Assembly (NCBI GenBank): GCA_002700365.1
Contig: PADB01000010.1
Coordinates: 606,504-670,503 of the forward strand
Length of the DNA stretch: 64,000 nt
Origin: Kordiimonas sp.
GTDB taxonomy: Bacteria; Pseudomonadota; Alphaproteobacteria; Sphingomonadales; Emcibacteraceae
Reading direction: 5' to 3'
The translations under genes and the position numbers were made by a program. The stretch's first letter is position 1. Each line of letters opens with the position of its first letter. Of this stretch, positions 25,090 through 35,061 are shown piece by piece. A model generated the notes under the pieces. That model made no database searches. It was not told the DNA's origin and saw nothing but the letters and a program-made list of their open reading frames with translations.

Positions 25090-25127
25090 AGTTCTCTTTT
25101 TCATCTTCCCCGGTGCGCCATTCTCCC
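25090..25127 (+). repeat. Right copy of 38-bp direct repeat (att-like), probable island border
   Basis: It is 32/38 identical to 20134-20171 without gaps. It begins seven bases after the last remnant stop and about 100 bases before the first chromosomal-looking gene. The core TGCGCCATTC is at 25114-25123. Confidence 0.65.
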
Positions 25128-25226
25128 TTTGCCCAAAAATATCGTCTTGCCTGCAAAAAATACTTTTTGCTAGGGACAGGGTAATGCTATTGCATGCATA
25201 TGTTCCCAAAACTGTAAGGACAGTCT

Positions 25227-26546
25227 ATGTCTGCTAAGGTCACAGGGCCTGTTCCGCAAAAAATCATCGGCTGGCTGTTTTTTCTCACCATTCTGGCCTC
25301 TATCATCGTCAGCTTGTCCTCCAGTCTCCTGTCACATGGCCTCCCGCGATTTTTACCAGGGTTGCTGATCTGGGGGGCAGCGATTTTTTTTCTTCCCGGA
25401 TTAAGTGCGGCACAAAAAAAGCAGGTCTATGGCATGTCCGCCATCGGGGTTGTCGGCCTGACGATCGGGTTCATGCTGAAAAGTGACCTGTCTTTTATTT
25501 TAAAGGCTTTAGAAGCGAACCAAATGGTTATCGCCATGATTTCCGCTGTCAGCTTGCTCAAAGTGATTAATCCGCCAACAGCAGATGAAGATGAAATACT
25601 GCCCCGAGGACGACTGGCGCTACTCAGAACAATTTTCGGGGTTCATGCCGTAGGGTCCGCCATCAATATTTCGGCGCTCTTTCTTGTCAGCGATCGCTTA
25701 AGTGCCCATCGTCCCTTAAGCCTCCTGCAAGCCGTGGTGGTCTCCCGTGCCTTTAGCACCTGCCCGTTCTGGTCCCCCTTTTTTGCGGCCATGGGGATCA
25801 TCCTGGTCAGTGCCCCGGGGGCTGAATTAACCACATTAATGTTATACAGCCTACCCGTGACAATATTAGCTCTCAGCATTACGGTCATCGAAGTCATGAC
25901 CCACCCTGAAGCCCCGGACACCCGTGGCTACCCCATGCATCTCAAGGCCGTATGGTTGCCTGTCCTGTTGGCTGTATTCGTTATTGCCGCGCATAATATC
26001 TGGCCCGAAATCCCGGTACTCACCCTCATTACCGTAATTTGCCTTATATTTACGCTATGTTATCTGGGCGCACGGCACCATGGCCACGGCCTACATATCC
26101 TGGAACAACAAATTAGCGGTCAGCTCCCCCGGTTTAGCGGGGAAGTGGCCATTATCTTTGCCGCATCCCTGCTCGCGGCGGGTATTGCGGCCGTCTTAAA
26201 TGGGTTGGAAATGCCCCTCCCTATTGACCGTTTTGGCGCATGGGAGGCCATCATGCTTGTGGTCGCCATGTTAGCCCTGTCAATGACAGGCATGCATCCT
26301 GTCGGTAGCGTCTCGCTTTTCGCCAGCCTGCTGACCCCTGTTGTCGATAACCCCAACCTTCTCGGGGCGGCTTTCTTAATGGGCTGGGGCCTTTGTATCG
26401 GACTGTCACCGTTCTCCGGCCTGCAAATCAGTCTGGCGTCCCGCTACCATATCAACCGACTGGCACTGATGCGCACCAATTGGAAATATATGATTATCAT
26501 GCTGGCCTGTTGCACGGCTCTTCTGCATATTTATGATCGCCTCTAG
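25227..26546 (+). CDS. Polytopic inner-membrane protein, transporter-like
   Basis: 439 residues with about 12 hydrophobic segments. Motifs such as VVVSRAFSTCPFWSPFFAAM and MTGMHPVGSVSLFASLL resemble the paired re-entrant loops of ion-transporter superfamily members (ArsB/NhaD/citrate type), but I cannot place it in a named family. It begins about 100 bases past the right repeat of the island, so it is the first gene of the flanking chromosome. AAGGACAG precedes the start. Substrate unknown. Confidence 0.7.
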   Translation: MSAKVTGPVPQKIIGWLFFLTILASIIVSLSSSLLSHGLPRFLPGLLIWGAAIFFLPGLSAAQKKQVYGMSAIGVVGLTIGFMLKSDLSFILKALEANQMVIAMISAVSLLKVINPPTADEDEILPRGRLALLRTIFGVHAVGSAINISALFLVSDRLSAHRPLSLLQAVVVSRAFSTCPFWSPFFAAMGIILVSAPGAELTTLMLYSLPVTILALSITVIEVMTHPEAPDTRGYPMHLKAVWLPVLLAVFVIAAHNIWPEIPVLTLITVICLIFTLCYLGARHHGHGLHILEQQISGQLPRFSGEVAIIFAASLLAAGIAAVLNGLEMPLPIDRFGAWEAIMLVVAMLALSMTGMHPVGSVSLFASLLTPVVDNPNLLGAAFLMGWGLCIGLSPFSGLQISLASRYHINRLALMRTNWKYMIIMLACCTALLHIYDRL

Positions 26547-26661
26547 CCAATAGTCGTCCTCTGTCATCCATAGATTCTACAGATTCTACGGCACCAATGG
26601 CCTAAAGCGCAGCGTACAGGAAGTGAGCACCCACGATAAAAGATATGCGCTGTAAGATGCG

Positions 26662-27432
26662 CTAATCCTGTTTTTTATCATCCTGTATAGACTGGCTGCT
26701 ATCCCCCGCAGAAGACGGTGCCTCTGCAGTGCCCGAAGTCCCGTCTGCGTTTTTATCTTTGCTATCTTCCGCTTTTGGCGTGCCAACATTCTTAAGCCCG
26801 GTCGGGGAAGATGCCGGAACGGTTGTATCCGGCTTGGAAGTTGCCGTTTTTTCTGTTTTTGATTGTTGTGGCTTTGTTTCTGGTTTTGTTTCTGGCTTTG
26901 ACCGCGTACTAGACGATGCAGACGAAGACTTCACAGTCTTTTTCACTGCCGGTTTTGATGCCGTTTTTTTTGCCGGGGCTTTCTTTACTGTAGATTTAGC
27001 CGTTGCCGTCTTGCGCGGGGGTGTTTTTGCCGATGTTCTCCCCGGGGATGATGGCATCGCTGTCGTCTTTTTTGTCGTAGCCGCCTTGTCTCCTTTGTTA
27101 GTCTTTTCTGCAGCCGCGTCGTCCTCTTTCCCGGCATCAGGCTCTGACTCTGGCTCCGGTGTGGGCCATTCGGCAAAAGGATAAGGAAGGACATCACTGC
27201 GGTAGGTCAGCACACGGATGATTTGCCGGGCATACGACCCAAGACTATCACCTAATGCCTGTAATTTGTCATTTGGTTTATCCATGACCAACCGCAAGAC
27301 AAACTGTACCAGGAAAATCACCCAGACAAGCACTTCCACCACATGATAGATAATCCCGAACATCACAACAAACAGCAGCCTAGACCACTGTCCGTCCATC
27401 ATCGTTGGCACCTTGTTTTCGTCTTTGGTCAT
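26662..27432 (-). CDS. DUF4389 domain protein with low-complexity tail
   Basis: 256 residues. Residues 10-100 hold a membrane segment (WSRLLFVVMFGIIYHVVEVL then WVIFLVQFVLRLV) and the YARQIIRVLTYRSDVLPYPF ending typical of DUF4389 proteins. The remaining 150 residues are Lys/Ala/Pro/Thr-rich (PAKKTASKPAVKKTVK; a KPETKPETKPQ repeat), probably a disordered cytoplasmic tail. Function unknown. Confidence 0.78.
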   Translation of the reverse strand: MTKDENKVPTMMDGQWSRLLFVVMFGIIYHVVEVLVWVIFLVQFVLRLVMDKPNDKLQALGDSLGSYARQIIRVLTYRSDVLPYPFAEWPTPEPESEPDAGKEDDAAAEKTNKGDKAATTKKTTAMPSSPGRTSAKTPPRKTATAKSTVKKAPAKKTASKPAVKKTVKSSSASSSTRSKPETKPETKPQQSKTEKTATSKPDTTVPASSPTGLKNVGTPKAEDSKDKNADGTSGTAEAPSSAGDSSQSIQDDKKQD

Positions 27433-27523
27433 ATTGACACCTTCAGTTCATGTTACACTGACTATCATCCCGCAAAGGCCCTAAGCCACTGGACCGGCAA
27501 AGAGTAAAAGCCTTTCGGGCTGA

Positions 27524-27955
27524 TTACTCACTCATCCCCAGCGCATCAATACCGGCTTGCGCACAAATGATGTCTTCTTCTTCAGAGGCAACAGAGACGC
27601 CGATCGCCCCTAACAATATGCCATTGCTTAAAATAGGTAACCCGCCCCCAAAGGCGGCAATACCTTCACGTTTTACAATTCCGGCCAATACGCCTGGGCC
27701 AGCATCCACCAACACATCATATAATACACCTGTTGGCGCCCCCGTTGCCGCAGATGTAAATGCTTTATCGCGTGCAATATCATAGGACATCAGCATCGCC
27801 CCGTTCATACGTAAGGATGCCACAACATTCCCGCCGTTATCGGCAACGACAATATTCACCGCACGGTCTATTTCCGTCCCTTTCGCTGCCGCAGCCTGTA
27901 TCGCAGCCATGGCCCCCTCAGCGGTAATAACAGAAGAAGATTTTTCATATGACAT
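27524..27955 (-). CDS. GlcG/HbpS family (heme-degrading domain, DUF336) protein
   Basis: 143 residues from the ATG at 27955 with AAGGG upstream; a longer frame to 28051 lacks a good site. Family marks are VVADNGGNVVASLRMNGAML, SYDIARDKAFTSAATG and IAAFGGGLPI. Members form small cytosolic or secreted oligomers, some binding heme or cobalamin; the role here is not clear. It stands alone, divergent from the stress-protein gene. Confidence 0.85.
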   Translation of the reverse strand: MSYEKSSSVITAEGAMAAIQAAAAKGTEIDRAVNIVVADNGGNVVASLRMNGAMLMSYDIARDKAFTSAATGAPTGVLYDVLVDAGPGVLAGIVKREGIAAFGGGLPILSNGILLGAIGVSVASEEEDIICAQAGIDALGMSE

Positions 27956-28192
27956 TATGTATAACCCTTTTACAAAATACGCCTTTAGACAACGCATTAA
28001 TTTCATTTCTTTAAGAATCATGCCAAGGAAATAATAAAGGTCAACCTCCAAAACGGCCTTCCATCAGATATTTCACATAAGCAGCATGAATTACATCATA
28101 GTATTGATCTATTCGGTCCACTTTCGCCTGCAAATAGTGTAGGTTAAAACAATATTATGCAGTCAACAGCCAGTCTGATGGAGAAGGTAAAT

Positions 28193-29056
28193 ATGGAACG
28201 TCTGCGCACTATTATTGCGGTCATTGATCCCAGCGAAGAAAAACAAATCAGTCTCGAAAAGGCACTCCCCCTCGCCCGCAAGACTAAGGCGAACATTATA
28301 GCCTATCTTTGTGATTATCTTCCTCATGAGAAAATGACGAAAGCCACATCGGTACGTGAAGGCCGCAAAACATTCGTTGCAGAACGCAAAGCCTGGCTTC
28401 AAGGAATCATTGATACTCTGGACACCAGCGATGTCATGGTTGAAGCAAAAGTTGAATACGGCAAGTTTTGGTATACTGCCGTGTTGCGTGCCGCCTCACG
28501 GTTGCGTGGTGACCTCATTATCAAATCGACAGAAAAACACAGTAAAAGCAAACGTCTCTTAACGAAAACCTCTGATTACACTTTACTGCGCCGCAGTCCC
28601 TGTCCTGTGCTTCTGGCCCGTGATAGCCAGCCGTGGCAGCAAGGCAAGTTATTAGCGGCCCTAGACCTGGAAAGCGAAGACGAAGGCCATTTCAGACTCA
28701 ATAGCAGCATCATGCACAAAGCGCACTTCTTCCATGATTTGCTTGGCCTTGATGTCCATATCGTGAGTGCTTGCAACCCTAAAGGGGAATTCGCACAGCT
28801 TAGTGCGGACGACAGTCTGGACGACGGCCTTACCCCGGCAGAGCAGGTTGGAGAGTATTTCGATGTCCCTACCGATCATATTCAGCTCATTGACGGGCCT
28901 GCTGTTGATGTCATCACCAAAACGGCGAAGGATATGTCCCCCGATATGATTATCATCGGCACAGTTGCCCGTACCGGGGTCAAGGGTATATTGGTCGGCA
29001 ATACCGCCGAACGGATTCTCGATGGCATTGATTGCGATATTCTCGCCATTTCATAA
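28193..29056 (+). CDS. Tandem universal stress protein (UspA family)
   Basis: 287 residues from the ATG at 28193, preceded by GGAGAAGG; an upstream ATG at 28157 is less likely. It has two Usp domains. The C-terminal one ends with IIGTVARTGVKGILVGNTAERIL, the GxxG...G(S/N)TA nucleotide-binding motif, while the N-terminal one has IIKSTEKHSKSKRLL in the same position. It resembles UspE. It probably binds ATP and responds to stress in the cytoplasm. Confidence 0.9.
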   Translation: MERLRTIIAVIDPSEEKQISLEKALPLARKTKANIIAYLCDYLPHEKMTKATSVREGRKTFVAERKAWLQGIIDTLDTSDVMVEAKVEYGKFWYTAVLRAASRLRGDLIIKSTEKHSKSKRLLTKTSDYTLLRRSPCPVLLARDSQPWQQGKLLAALDLESEDEGHFRLNSSIMHKAHFFHDLLGLDVHIVSACNPKGEFAQLSADDSLDDGLTPAEQVGEYFDVPTDHIQLIDGPAVDVITKTAKDMSPDMIIIGTVARTGVKGILVGNTAERILDGIDCDILAIS

Positions 29057-29144
29057 TGGGTCAGGAATTTTGTCACGAATGGTCGTCACACGACCCTTCA
29101 ACCAGAACAAAATAAATGCCCGCGGCAATAGATAGACGATAAAT

Positions 29145-29927
29145 ATGTGGAAAAGAGACATACGCTCCTTCGTCTTTAACGTGTTGTTTTATACCCTGAC
29201 CACCATGGCAGCCCTATTGGTGGCCATCACTGCCTTTATGCCGGGGGCCCGTTTGATGCGCCCGGCAATTTTAATGTGGATTGATCTGGTCTTCTGGTTA
29301 TTGAAGGTCATTGTTGGTCTGCGTATCAGAATTATTGGGCAGGAACATCTCCCCTTAAATCGCGGCTTTATTCTATGTGCGAAACACCAGAGTAATATAG
29401 ATCCCCTGATTGCCTTCAAAATCTGCCCCCATATGACCGCCATGGCGAAAAAAGAATTGTTTGCCGTACCTGTCCTTGGGCTTATCTTGCGGAAATTGGG
29501 GATCATTCGTATTGATCGTCAAGCTGGCACCGCCCACAAGGATACGGCGCACATCGCTGTGAGCGTCTTTAAGGCTCATCGGCCCTTGCTCGTCTATCCT
29601 GAAGGAACAAGGGTTAAGCTGCACGATAATCGCCCCCTGAAAAAAGGCGTCTTTCACCTACAGACGGACGTGGATCTTCCTGTAGTAACCATGGCAACAA
29701 ATTCCGGCCTTTTCTGGATGAAGGGTTCTTTCAGAAAAAACCCCGGCATGTTGGAGGTTGAAATCAGTCCGCCTATGGACAAGGGATTGCAGAAAGCTGA
29801 ATTTATGCAGGATATACATAACCGCATTATCCAACGCAGCGATGAACTGATGCACCGTGCGCGAGAAACAGACCCGACCCTCCCGGATTTCACACCCGTA
29901 TCAGACATGGTCGTCAAAAATTCTTAA
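29145..29927 (+). CDS. plsC: 1-acyl-sn-glycerol-3-phosphate acyltransferase (PlsC)
   Basis: 260 residues. Two N-terminal membrane helices precede the catalytic HX4D box (KHQSNIDPL) near residue 85 and the substrate-binding YPEGTR near 150. It transfers an acyl chain to lysophosphatidic acid to make phosphatidic acid at the inner membrane. It is a single gene convergent with the exporter operon. Confidence 0.92.
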   Translation: MWKRDIRSFVFNVLFYTLTTMAALLVAITAFMPGARLMRPAILMWIDLVFWLLKVIVGLRIRIIGQEHLPLNRGFILCAKHQSNIDPLIAFKICPHMTAMAKKELFAVPVLGLILRKLGIIRIDRQAGTAHKDTAHIAVSVFKAHRPLLVYPEGTRVKLHDNRPLKKGVFHLQTDVDLPVVTMATNSGLFWMKGSFRKNPGMLEVEISPPMDKGLQKAEFMQDIHNRIIQRSDELMHRARETDPTLPDFTPVSDMVVKNS

Positions 29928-29961
29928 ACGCACATCAGCAAAATCAGGCTTTCATGCCATT

Positions 29962-31161
29962 TTAGGAACGCAATCGCACCCTTACACCATCATCAATTTT
30001 ATTACTGGGATGCACAATCACAGCATCACCAACAGACAGGCCCGAGACCACCTCGGCCTTGGTATCATTTCGGCGCCCTAGGATAACGTGCTGTACGACC
30101 GCCTGGCCATCGCGCAAGACAAAGACCGCCCAATTGTCCTCTGTTCTGAATAAAGTACTGATCGGCACGCTCATGACATCTGTTGCCTCATCAATAATGA
30201 TTGCCGCCTCCACACGATAACCATCGCCTAATGTCCGATAGGCCTCCACAGGGCCTGTAAAGTCCAAAATGACATTCACCCGTTGTTCTTCTATCCCTAA
30301 TGCGGAAATTTTCGTAAAACCGGACGGTTCAATACGACGCACCCGTGCCGCCAACGGTTTATCACCACCCCAATGTTCTATATAGGCTTTATCACCCGGT
30401 TTAATTTTAACCGCGTCCGTAGAAAGCATATCCACAACAACTTCCAGGTCTTTAGGATCCCCGACCTCCATTAAAGCCGTCCCTGTTTCAACCACGCCTT
30501 CGCTTTCCTGCAATAAACGCAATATCACGCCACTCACTGGTGCTTTGACCAAAATACAACACGTGGACGGCACCCTTTCTTCACCCGGCTGTATCAATTT
30601 GGCCTGTGCCACTTCACGTTGATGCCGGGCCACTTCCAAATTGGCTTCCGCGCGTGACACTTCCGCGCCCCAGCGGCGCACTTCAATTTGCGCACGCTCT
30701 AATGTCCGTGAAGATATGTTCCCTCTTTTCGCTAATTCCTGATTGCGTTTTACCTCCGACAGGGCAAAGTCGCGTTCCGCACGCGCCCCTTCCAATTGTG
30801 CCTCTGCCAGTTTTATACTGGCTTCTGCCGCTTCGATTGCCGCTTCGGCTTCTGCTGCACTTCTAATATCCAGAAATAATGGATCCATAGGTTCCATTCG
30901 GGCTAGAATTGTCTTATCCGCCAGCACCTCATCCCCGGGCTCGCTTTCAATACGCGCAATACGCCCCCGGATTGGGGCGGACACCACATAAATATCGCGC
31001 ACCCGGCTTTTGCCTTCGCCCTGAATCCTGATATCAAGGTCCGATTTTTTGACCGTCGCCACATCAACAGCCAAAGGTTCAGGGCGGAAACTTAATACCA
31101 ACAGTGCAACGCCCATTAGACCCAACCCGAAAAGTATCATCTTTTTGATTGCAGAAGACAT
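29962..31161 (-). CDS. HlyD/RND-type periplasmic adaptor of an ABC exporter
   Basis: 399 residues from the ATG at 31161 (AGGG upstream). It has an N-terminal membrane anchor (MILFGLGLMGVALLVLSF), a lipoyl half-motif with IRGRIARIESEPGDEVLADK, a long coiled-coil hairpin at about 95-190, and beta-barrel and membrane-proximal domains. It is the last gene of a three-gene operon with an FtsX-type permease and a LolD-like ATPase. It resembles MacA-type efflux or DevBCA-like exporters. Substrate unknown. Confidence 0.88.
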   Translation of the reverse strand: MSSAIKKMILFGLGLMGVALLVLSFRPEPLAVDVATVKKSDLDIRIQGEGKSRVRDIYVVSAPIRGRIARIESEPGDEVLADKTILARMEPMDPLFLDIRSAAEAEAAIEAAEASIKLAEAQLEGARAERDFALSEVKRNQELAKRGNISSRTLERAQIEVRRWGAEVSRAEANLEVARHQREVAQAKLIQPGEERVPSTCCILVKAPVSGVILRLLQESEGVVETGTALMEVGDPKDLEVVVDMLSTDAVKIKPGDKAYIEHWGGDKPLAARVRRIEPSGFTKISALGIEEQRVNVILDFTGPVEAYRTLGDGYRVEAAIIIDEATDVMSVPISTLFRTEDNWAVFVLRDGQAVVQHVILGRRNDTKAEVVSGLSVGDAVIVHPSNKIDDGVRVRLRS

Positions 31162-31196
31162 TCTCACCCTATTCCTTCTTTCATTATGCTGCCCAT

Positions 31197-33560
31197 TTAT
31201 TCACCGGTCTTTAACGCCAACACCAGGTCCATTCTGATAATTCTAATCCACGCCATCAGAAGCGAAAATGCAGTCGATGCCAGTACGATCACGATCGCCA
31301 TCGCATATGTGGCCCGATCAATGACCAATGGCAAACGGTACAATTCCGTTTCCATTTTGGTCACAAAGCCAGAAGCCATCAAATAACCCAGACCACAGCC
31401 CAGCGGCAGGGCCACCAGAACAACAACACCAATTTCACCGAATAATATGGCCGCCACTTCCTCGCGGGTCATACCGATCACTCTCAAGGTCCCCAATTCC
31501 CGCGCACGCTCTGCAAAGGTAATTCTCACCATATTGTAAATCACGCCAAAGGCAATGAGGCCGGAAAAGGCCACATTAAAGAACGTCATGATCGAAATGT
31601 TTTCACGGACTGTGTCTTCAAACGCCTCCCACACCGCGGCCATCAGGGTCGACCCAATAATTGCAGGGATATTTTTCACATCGGCAAAAAAAGCATGTGA
31701 CAATTGCTCATCCAATAAAAGGGCCGCGCCGCTAATACGCGGGGACTGATCCAAAAGCGCGTTCATTTCAAATAGGTCAATATAAGCCGATGTCCCCAAA
31801 AACCCTTCGACAATCCCCGCCACGGGCACATGTAACGTTGGCCGACTTTCATTCAAAACATCAATCTGTACCGTTTGGCCGACTTGCACCCCCAATTTTT
31901 TTGCTAATGCAACAGACATCATCACACCTTGTTCAGGGATGTCGACATTACGTAGTTCTTCATTGACCAACCGCTGCAAACTGGCACCGGATGCCAAACC
32001 GGAAAGCGATGTGCGATGATGACGGTTCTTATAACGGAACCGCACATCTAAATGCCGCAGAGGTTCAACACGCAAAACGCCGGGCAAATGTGCCAATTCA
32101 TCCACAGCACGCATCGGGCGTGGCTCATTAAATGTCACTGACAGGTCTTCCCGATTAATCACTTCAAACTGGACATTCATCATATGGTCCATGGAATCCA
32201 TCATAAATGCCGACATGATATACAACCCCAAAGCCAGAGAGATCCCTGCACAGGAAATACTGACACGCATCGGTTGGCGGGCCAAAGAACGCATGATGAT
32301 CCGCGCGGGCTGTGACAATAATTGTTTCAGCCCTATTCGCTCTAAAAATAACGGCTTGTATGCCGGGGGCACTTCAGGGCGCATCGCTTCGGCCGGGGGT
32401 AATGTAACCGCACTTCGTACGGCTGACAGGGCCCCCAATACGGCCGCCAGCCCACAGAACACCGTTCCTACCAACAGCGTTTTCGTATCCAGACTATATT
32501 GCAGTATCGGGAAATGAAAAAAACGTGTGTACATTTTTGTCAGGCCATACCCCATCCATGCCCCGACAGCACTGCCGATAATGCTACCCATCAACACAAT
32601 CAGCAGAATAAATTTCAAATAATGCGCGCCCACGGCCCTATTGGAATAACCGTTCGCCTTCATGGTGCCGATGATATCTCGCTGGGTTTTGATTTGCCGC
32701 GACAGGACCACATTGAGCAAAAAAGCCGCCACCGCTAGAAAAATCGCGGGAATCAGCGTTCCCATCGTTTGTAATTGTTCAAATTCGTTTTCCAGGAACC
32801 AATTGGACAACTGATCGGACTGGTCATAAGGCGTGAGGCTGCCGTAAGGGGATAACAACACGTCTATTTTATCCATAATCTCGGCCGCATTGGCGCCATG
32901 GGAAAGCTGGACTGACAGATCATTAAAAGCCCCGTCCAGATCTACCATTGCCTCCAGGGCATGGTGGCTCATCCAGAAGACACCAAAGCGCCTATCGTCC
33001 GGCATAACGCCCCCCGGCGGCATGGCGTAGACATATTCCGGAGACAACACCACCCCAACAATCGTCAGTAGCTGGCGTTTGCCATTGATCAGCATGGAAA
33101 CCCTGTCCCCCAAACGCAGGCCGTGAGCCTGCACAAAACTTTCGTTCGCCAGAACCGCCCCCGACTCTCGCGGGGATAGCATCCGACCCTGACGCAGATA
33201 TAAACGGTTCATTGGGGCATCATAACCATCCGGTACAGATAGGACCGTGCCCGTTGCCGGTTCCACCATACCGGGAATATCCAGCAATACCCCATAGCGA
33301 ATACGGGCAAAAACCTTATTCACACCTTCAATCGCCTCTACCCGTGCCGCCATCCCCAGAGGCGCGCGTTTTAACGAGACAAAAAGATCAGCAAAACCAT
33401 AACGATCGTAATAAATGTCGCGGGTGTCGCGTAAAGACAGTAAATTGCTGGTTGTCATAACATACATGGCCACACCGCAGGCCATCACCAGCATAATTGC
33501 CAGGACTTGCTCCCAACTTCGCCATAATTCCCGAATGAGTTTGCGATCCAGAACGCGCAT
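31197..33560 (-). CDS. ABC exporter permease, FtsX/MacB-like with duplicated FtsX domains
   Basis: 787 residues from the ATG at 33560, two bases after the ATPase stop. Membrane segments lie near residues 20-40, 270-380, 430-450 and 665-770, with large periplasmic domains between, the layout of two tandem FtsX units. The C-terminal LRVIGMTREEVAAILFGE segment is the typical coupling helix. It works with the upstream ATPase and downstream adaptor in lipid or drug export. Confidence 0.88.
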   Translation of the reverse strand: MRVLDRKLIRELWRSWEQVLAIMLVMACGVAMYVMTTSNLLSLRDTRDIYYDRYGFADLFVSLKRAPLGMAARVEAIEGVNKVFARIRYGVLLDIPGMVEPATGTVLSVPDGYDAPMNRLYLRQGRMLSPRESGAVLANESFVQAHGLRLGDRVSMLINGKRQLLTIVGVVLSPEYVYAMPPGGVMPDDRRFGVFWMSHHALEAMVDLDGAFNDLSVQLSHGANAAEIMDKIDVLLSPYGSLTPYDQSDQLSNWFLENEFEQLQTMGTLIPAIFLAVAAFLLNVVLSRQIKTQRDIIGTMKANGYSNRAVGAHYLKFILLIVLMGSIIGSAVGAWMGYGLTKMYTRFFHFPILQYSLDTKTLLVGTVFCGLAAVLGALSAVRSAVTLPPAEAMRPEVPPAYKPLFLERIGLKQLLSQPARIIMRSLARQPMRVSISCAGISLALGLYIMSAFMMDSMDHMMNVQFEVINREDLSVTFNEPRPMRAVDELAHLPGVLRVEPLRHLDVRFRYKNRHHRTSLSGLASGASLQRLVNEELRNVDIPEQGVMMSVALAKKLGVQVGQTVQIDVLNESRPTLHVPVAGIVEGFLGTSAYIDLFEMNALLDQSPRISGAALLLDEQLSHAFFADVKNIPAIIGSTLMAAVWEAFEDTVRENISIMTFFNVAFSGLIAFGVIYNMVRITFAERARELGTLRVIGMTREEVAAILFGEIGVVVLVALPLGCGLGYLMASGFVTKMETELYRLPLVIDRATYAMAIVIVLASTAFSLLMAWIRIIRMDLVLALKTGE

Positions 33561-33562
33561 TT

Positions 33563-34276
33563 TTACCACTTTATCTCTGCGGGAGAGAGCCGTTGTGCAT
33601 TACGTTCTTCCCGGCCGACGCGGCCATCAATGAAACCGATAACCCGATCAGCCATATGCGCAATCGCCGCATTATGTGTGATAATAGCAACGGTGGTATT
33701 GAACTCACGGTTAATCTGTTCCAATACCTCTAAAACGACAACTCCCGTCTTCTGGTCGAGCGCCCCGGTCGGTTCATCACACAACAAAACGGCCGGATTC
33801 TTCGCGATCGCCCGGGCAATGGCGACACGCTGTTGTTCACCGCCAGAAAGCTGAGCAGGAAAATGATGACGACGTTTTGCTAACCCCACTACCTCCAACG
33901 CTGTGGCAGGCTCCATCGGTGCATCCGCAATATCGGTCACCAAAGCGACATTTTCCTCTGCCGTCAGGCTGGGCACTAAATTATACGCCTGAAATACAAA
34001 GCCGATATGGTGGCGGCGATATTGGGTCAATTGCCCCTCTGTCATTTGCCCCAAGGCCTGTTCCTGAAAGAAAATCTGTCCACTCGTCGGTGTGTCCAAC
34101 CCTCCCAGAATGTTTAAGAAAGTGGATTTTCCACTACCGGACGGCCCTAAAAGGACCAATAATTCACCAGCTCTAATTTGTAATGTGACCCCGCGCAAGG
34201 CATCTACCACCGTCTCGCCCGCCTGATATTGCTTCGTCAGGTTTTCAATATCATAGATTATTTGACTTTGGCTCAT
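33563..34276 (-). CDS. ABC transporter ATP-binding protein (LolD/MacB family)
   Basis: 237 residues from the ATG at 34276 with AAAGGA upstream. Walker [11 protein letters not shown]-loop [18 protein letters not shown], signature [14 protein letters not shown], Walker [12 protein letters not shown] and an H-loop in ITHN are all present. It energises the FtsX-type permease that follows after two bases. First gene of the exporter operon. Confidence 0.93.
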   Translation of the reverse strand: MSQSQIIYDIENLTKQYQAGETVVDALRGVTLQIRAGELLVLLGPSGSGKSTFLNILGGLDTPTSGQIFFQEQALGQMTEGQLTQYRRHHIGFVFQAYNLVPSLTAEENVALVTDIADAPMEPATALEVVGLAKRRHHFPAQLSGGEQQRVAIARAIAKNPAVLLCDEPTGALDQKTGVVVLEVLEQINREFNTTVAIITHNAAIAHMADRVIGFIDGRVGREERNAQRLSPAEIKW

Positions 34277-34384
34277 GCGCGGTCCTTTTCTTCCCGGCAG
34301 AATGTAACATAGCCCCATCCCCCTCCCAATTGATAAAGATCAGTTTTTTACTGTTAAATATGCCCCTCCTTTCGCATCAGACAT

Positions 34385-34413
34385 AAAAAAGGCGGGCAAT
34401 GCCCGCCTTTTTT
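34385..34413 (-). terminator. Strong bidirectional hairpin terminator after sodB
   Basis: A 13-bp stem AAAAAAGGCGGGC/GCCCGCCTTTTTT with a three-base loop, T-run on both strands. It lies downstream of the minus-strand sodB and upstream of the exporter operon. Confidence 0.93.
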
Positions 34414-34464
34414 ACAAAGATATTTTATGCACTATGCATCATATTAACCCAAAGAAACAGGTGC

Positions 34465-35061
34465 TTACTGGCCCAGATTCTCATTGGCAAAGTCCCAATT
34501 CACCAGGTGCGTCAGGAAAGTCTCAATATATTTTGGACGCAAATTCTGGAAATCCAGATAATAGGCATGTTCCCATACATCAATTGTCAACAATGCCTTT
34601 TGACCATGCGCCATTGGCAAATCGGCATTACCTGTTTTGGTGACTTTCAATTTGCCGTTGTCCAGTACCAACCATGCCCAACCACTGCCAAATTGTGTCG
34701 TCGCTGCCGCCGTAAATTCTTTGACAAAATTCTCATATGACCCGAAATCTTCGTCAATTTTCGCGGCGATCGCCCCGGTCGGCATACCACCGCCATTTGG
34801 TGACATGGATTGCCAGTAAAAACTGTGATTCCAGATCTGCGCCGCATTATTAAAAATGCCCACTTTATCCGCATCACCGGCAACTTTGATAATTACTTCT
34901 TCCAATGTCTGACCGGCAAGGTCTGAACCCTCCAGAAGATTATTTAAATTTGTCACATAACTGTTGTGATGTTTCCCATAGTGAAAGCTCAGCGTATGAG
35001 CCGTGATATGAGGTTCCAAAGCATCTTGTTCATAGGGGAGAGGTGGCAGTTCAAAAGCCAT
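34465..35061 (-). CDS. sodB: Superoxide dismutase, Fe/Mn family
   Basis: 198 residues. It converts superoxide to peroxide and oxygen. Metal ligands are visible: His in LSFHYGKHH near residue 27, His in WNHSFYW near 74, and Asp/His in the signature DVWEHAYYLDF near residues 156-160. Length and the GSGWAWLV segment fit the iron-type SodB. AAAGGA precedes the start. It has its own strong terminator, so it is probably monocistronic. Confidence 0.95.
   Translation of the reverse strand: MAFELPPLPYEQDALEPHITAHTLSFHYGKHHNSYVTNLNNLLEGSDLAGQTLEEVIIKVAGDADKVGIFNNAAQIWNHSFYWQSMSPNGGGMPTGAIAAKIDEDFGSYENFVKEFTAAATTQFGSGWAWLVLDNGKLKVTKTGNADLPMAHGQKALLTIDVWEHAYYLDFQNLRPKYIETFLTHLVNWDFANENLGQ

Noticed and set aside
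34607-34615. Further copies of TGCGCCATT in sodB, and at 52668-52676 in murA
   Set aside because: Both lie in coding sequence and lack similarity to the flanks of the 38-bp repeat. They are probably due to common Ala/Ile codons and caution against over-reading the short core.
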